From assembly GCA_030765845.1 (NCBI GenBank), contig JAVCDJ010000130.1, positions 1 to 32,989 on the forward strand: DNA of 32,989 nt, written 5' to 3'. Below, piece by piece: positions 32,137 to 32,989 of the stretch. This DNA is from Candidatus Stygibacter australis (lineage in GTDB: Bacteria > Cloacimonadota > Cloacimonadia > Cloacimonadales > TCS61). How positions within the stretch are numbered: position 1 is the first letter of the stretch; each line of letters opens with the position of its first letter. The notes beneath the pieces are model-generated. The model searched no databases. It saw only the letters and a program-made list of their open reading frames with translations, and had not been told where the DNA came from. The position numbers and the translations under genes were made by a program.

Positions 32137-32359
32137 TTGCGGGTGAAAAAATGTTTGACTATTTGTGGAACAAATTATGCACGTAAAACCAATGCAAAAG
32201 ACGTTAACGTAAGCCGTAATTAATATATGTGTGTAATTGTGAAGTAAAATAGACTTAAATCAGTCAGTGGGACATAAAACCGTTTACAGGATGTATTATT
32301 TGTTTACTATAATTCTACCACTGTGTCAGTCGAGAATAGAATGAATAATGGAGGATCAG

Positions 32360-32989
32360 ATGAAGAAATTGTTTCTATTATTAGTATTATGTATCTTAGT
32401 GAATCTAAGCGGTTTTATTTCCTGGGAAGAAAGTGGTAAACTGGTTCGTCCAGAAGCAAATTTGAATTATTCAGGGGCAGTAACGACGCTTGCGGATGGC
32501 AGTTTTATGCTGCTGTGGAGTGATGCCGGCAATGGCGGACAGCAGATGAAAATCCAGAAAGTGAATGAGAGTGGAGATGTTGAGTGGACTGAGCCAATAC
32601 TGGCTGTGGATGAGGAATTATATTATCCCAATGGAGAAATTATCTGCGAGACTTCGAGCGGAGATATTGTTATCGCATGGCATGAACATTATCCGATGAT
32701 AATGCGTTTTCAGAGATTTGACACATCAGGTAACCGCTTGTGGGGTGAGCATGGGATAACCATAAATCCAACGGAATTTTCTCATCGTTCCAGGTGGGAA
32801 ATGATCAGTAGTGAAGAAGATGGAGTGTATGTGAGTTGGGTTTACGGTGATACTGTTCATGGGCTCTATCTGGAGGCAGATGGCAGCATCGGTGATAATT
32901 GGTCAGAAAGCGGAGAATTGTTATTGACCGGTTTAATGGATAATAATATTGAGATGATAAAAGACGGTTATGGTGGGATAATAATAGGT
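32360..32989 (+). CDS. T9SS-secreted surface protein, paralogue 2 (3' end outside window)
   Basis: 210 codons to the window end, open throughout. ATG 32360 with GGAGG upstream; signal peptide MKKLFLLLVLCILVNLSGFI. It is closely similar to the start of the 28937 protein with no frame break: ESGKLVRPEANLNYSGAVTT, DAGNGGQQMKIQKVNESGDV, YYPNGEIICETSSGDIVIAW, FQRFDTSGNRLWGEHGITIN. Substitutions cluster in the variable stretch near residues 105-140. The same propeller-like blocks and, presumably, the sorting domain are expected beyond the window. Product of a ~3.4-kb tandem duplication that includes the 194-bp upstream region. Confidence 0.85.
   Translation, partial: MKKLFLLLVLCILVNLSGFISWEESGKLVRPEANLNYSGAVTTLADGSFMLLWSDAGNGGQQMKIQKVNESGDVEWTEPILAVDEELYYPNGEIICETSSGDIVIAWHEHYPMIMRFQRFDTSGNRLWGEHGITINPTEFSHRSRWEMISSEEDGVYVSWVYGDTVHGLYLEADGSIGDNWSESGELLLTGLMDNNIEMIKDGYGGIIIG

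Overview
The window is AT-rich bacterial DNA that begins inside a 5S rRNA gene. Many proteins carry Sec or lipoprotein signal peptides. Large secreted proteins end in a type IX secretion (Por) sorting domain of the YPNPF type, and there is a BamA-type outer-membrane assembly protein. Genes nonetheless have clear GGAGG-type ribosome binding sites, which most Bacteroidota lack. Together this suggests a diderm of the Fibrobacterota/Chlorobi/Bacteroidota-like lineages, most probably Cloacimonadota. That is an inference; no species marker is complete here.

Layout. 1-1860: 5S rRNA end, then an asparagine-synthase-like gene with a strong terminator. 1870-5300: a displaced bamA tail, then a tightly overlapping minus-strand operon (alpha/beta hydrolase, outer-membrane barrel protein, Ntn-type amide hydrolase). 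5300-8430: an XRE regulator/membrane-protein pair with a palindromic operator, then bamA. 8614-12065: tRNA-Ala(GGC) and plus-strand genes (flavoprotein, metallophosphoesterase, SnoaL/CaMKII-association-like protein, secreted protein). 12100-14670: a very AT-rich debris zone with a gene-tail relic, two tandem CFI-box-like proteins and a truncated IS1182-type transposase. 14634-16566: a lipoprotein whose C-terminus runs into the transposase remnant, an NlpC/P60-like protein and a YiiX tail relic. 16575-18160: a probable toxin-antitoxin-chaperone (TAC) operon with a SecB-like chaperone, a possible 32-codon leader ORF and a 22-bp palindrome. 18460-23370: small envelope proteins (YiiX lipoprotein, LA_2272-like repeat protein, TerB-like), a zinc-ribbon membrane protein, a GNAT protein and a nitroreductase. 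23450-28620: two large composite palindromic elements, an S41 peptidase and its displaced tail, and an 817-aa T9SS cargo protein. 28627-32989: a tandem duplication of a ~1000-aa T9SS cargo gene, the second copy cut by the window end.

Main themes. (1) A candidate TAC stress module. (2) Two ~200-bp BIME-like elements that keep the same hairpin architecture while their stem sequences differ. (3) Five 3'-terminal gene fragments whose 5' parts are missing; three have intact parents in this window. (4) A dispersed doublet of a ~16-bp near-palindrome. (5) A 51-bp block kept almost unchanged far upstream of both duplicated T9SS cargo genes.
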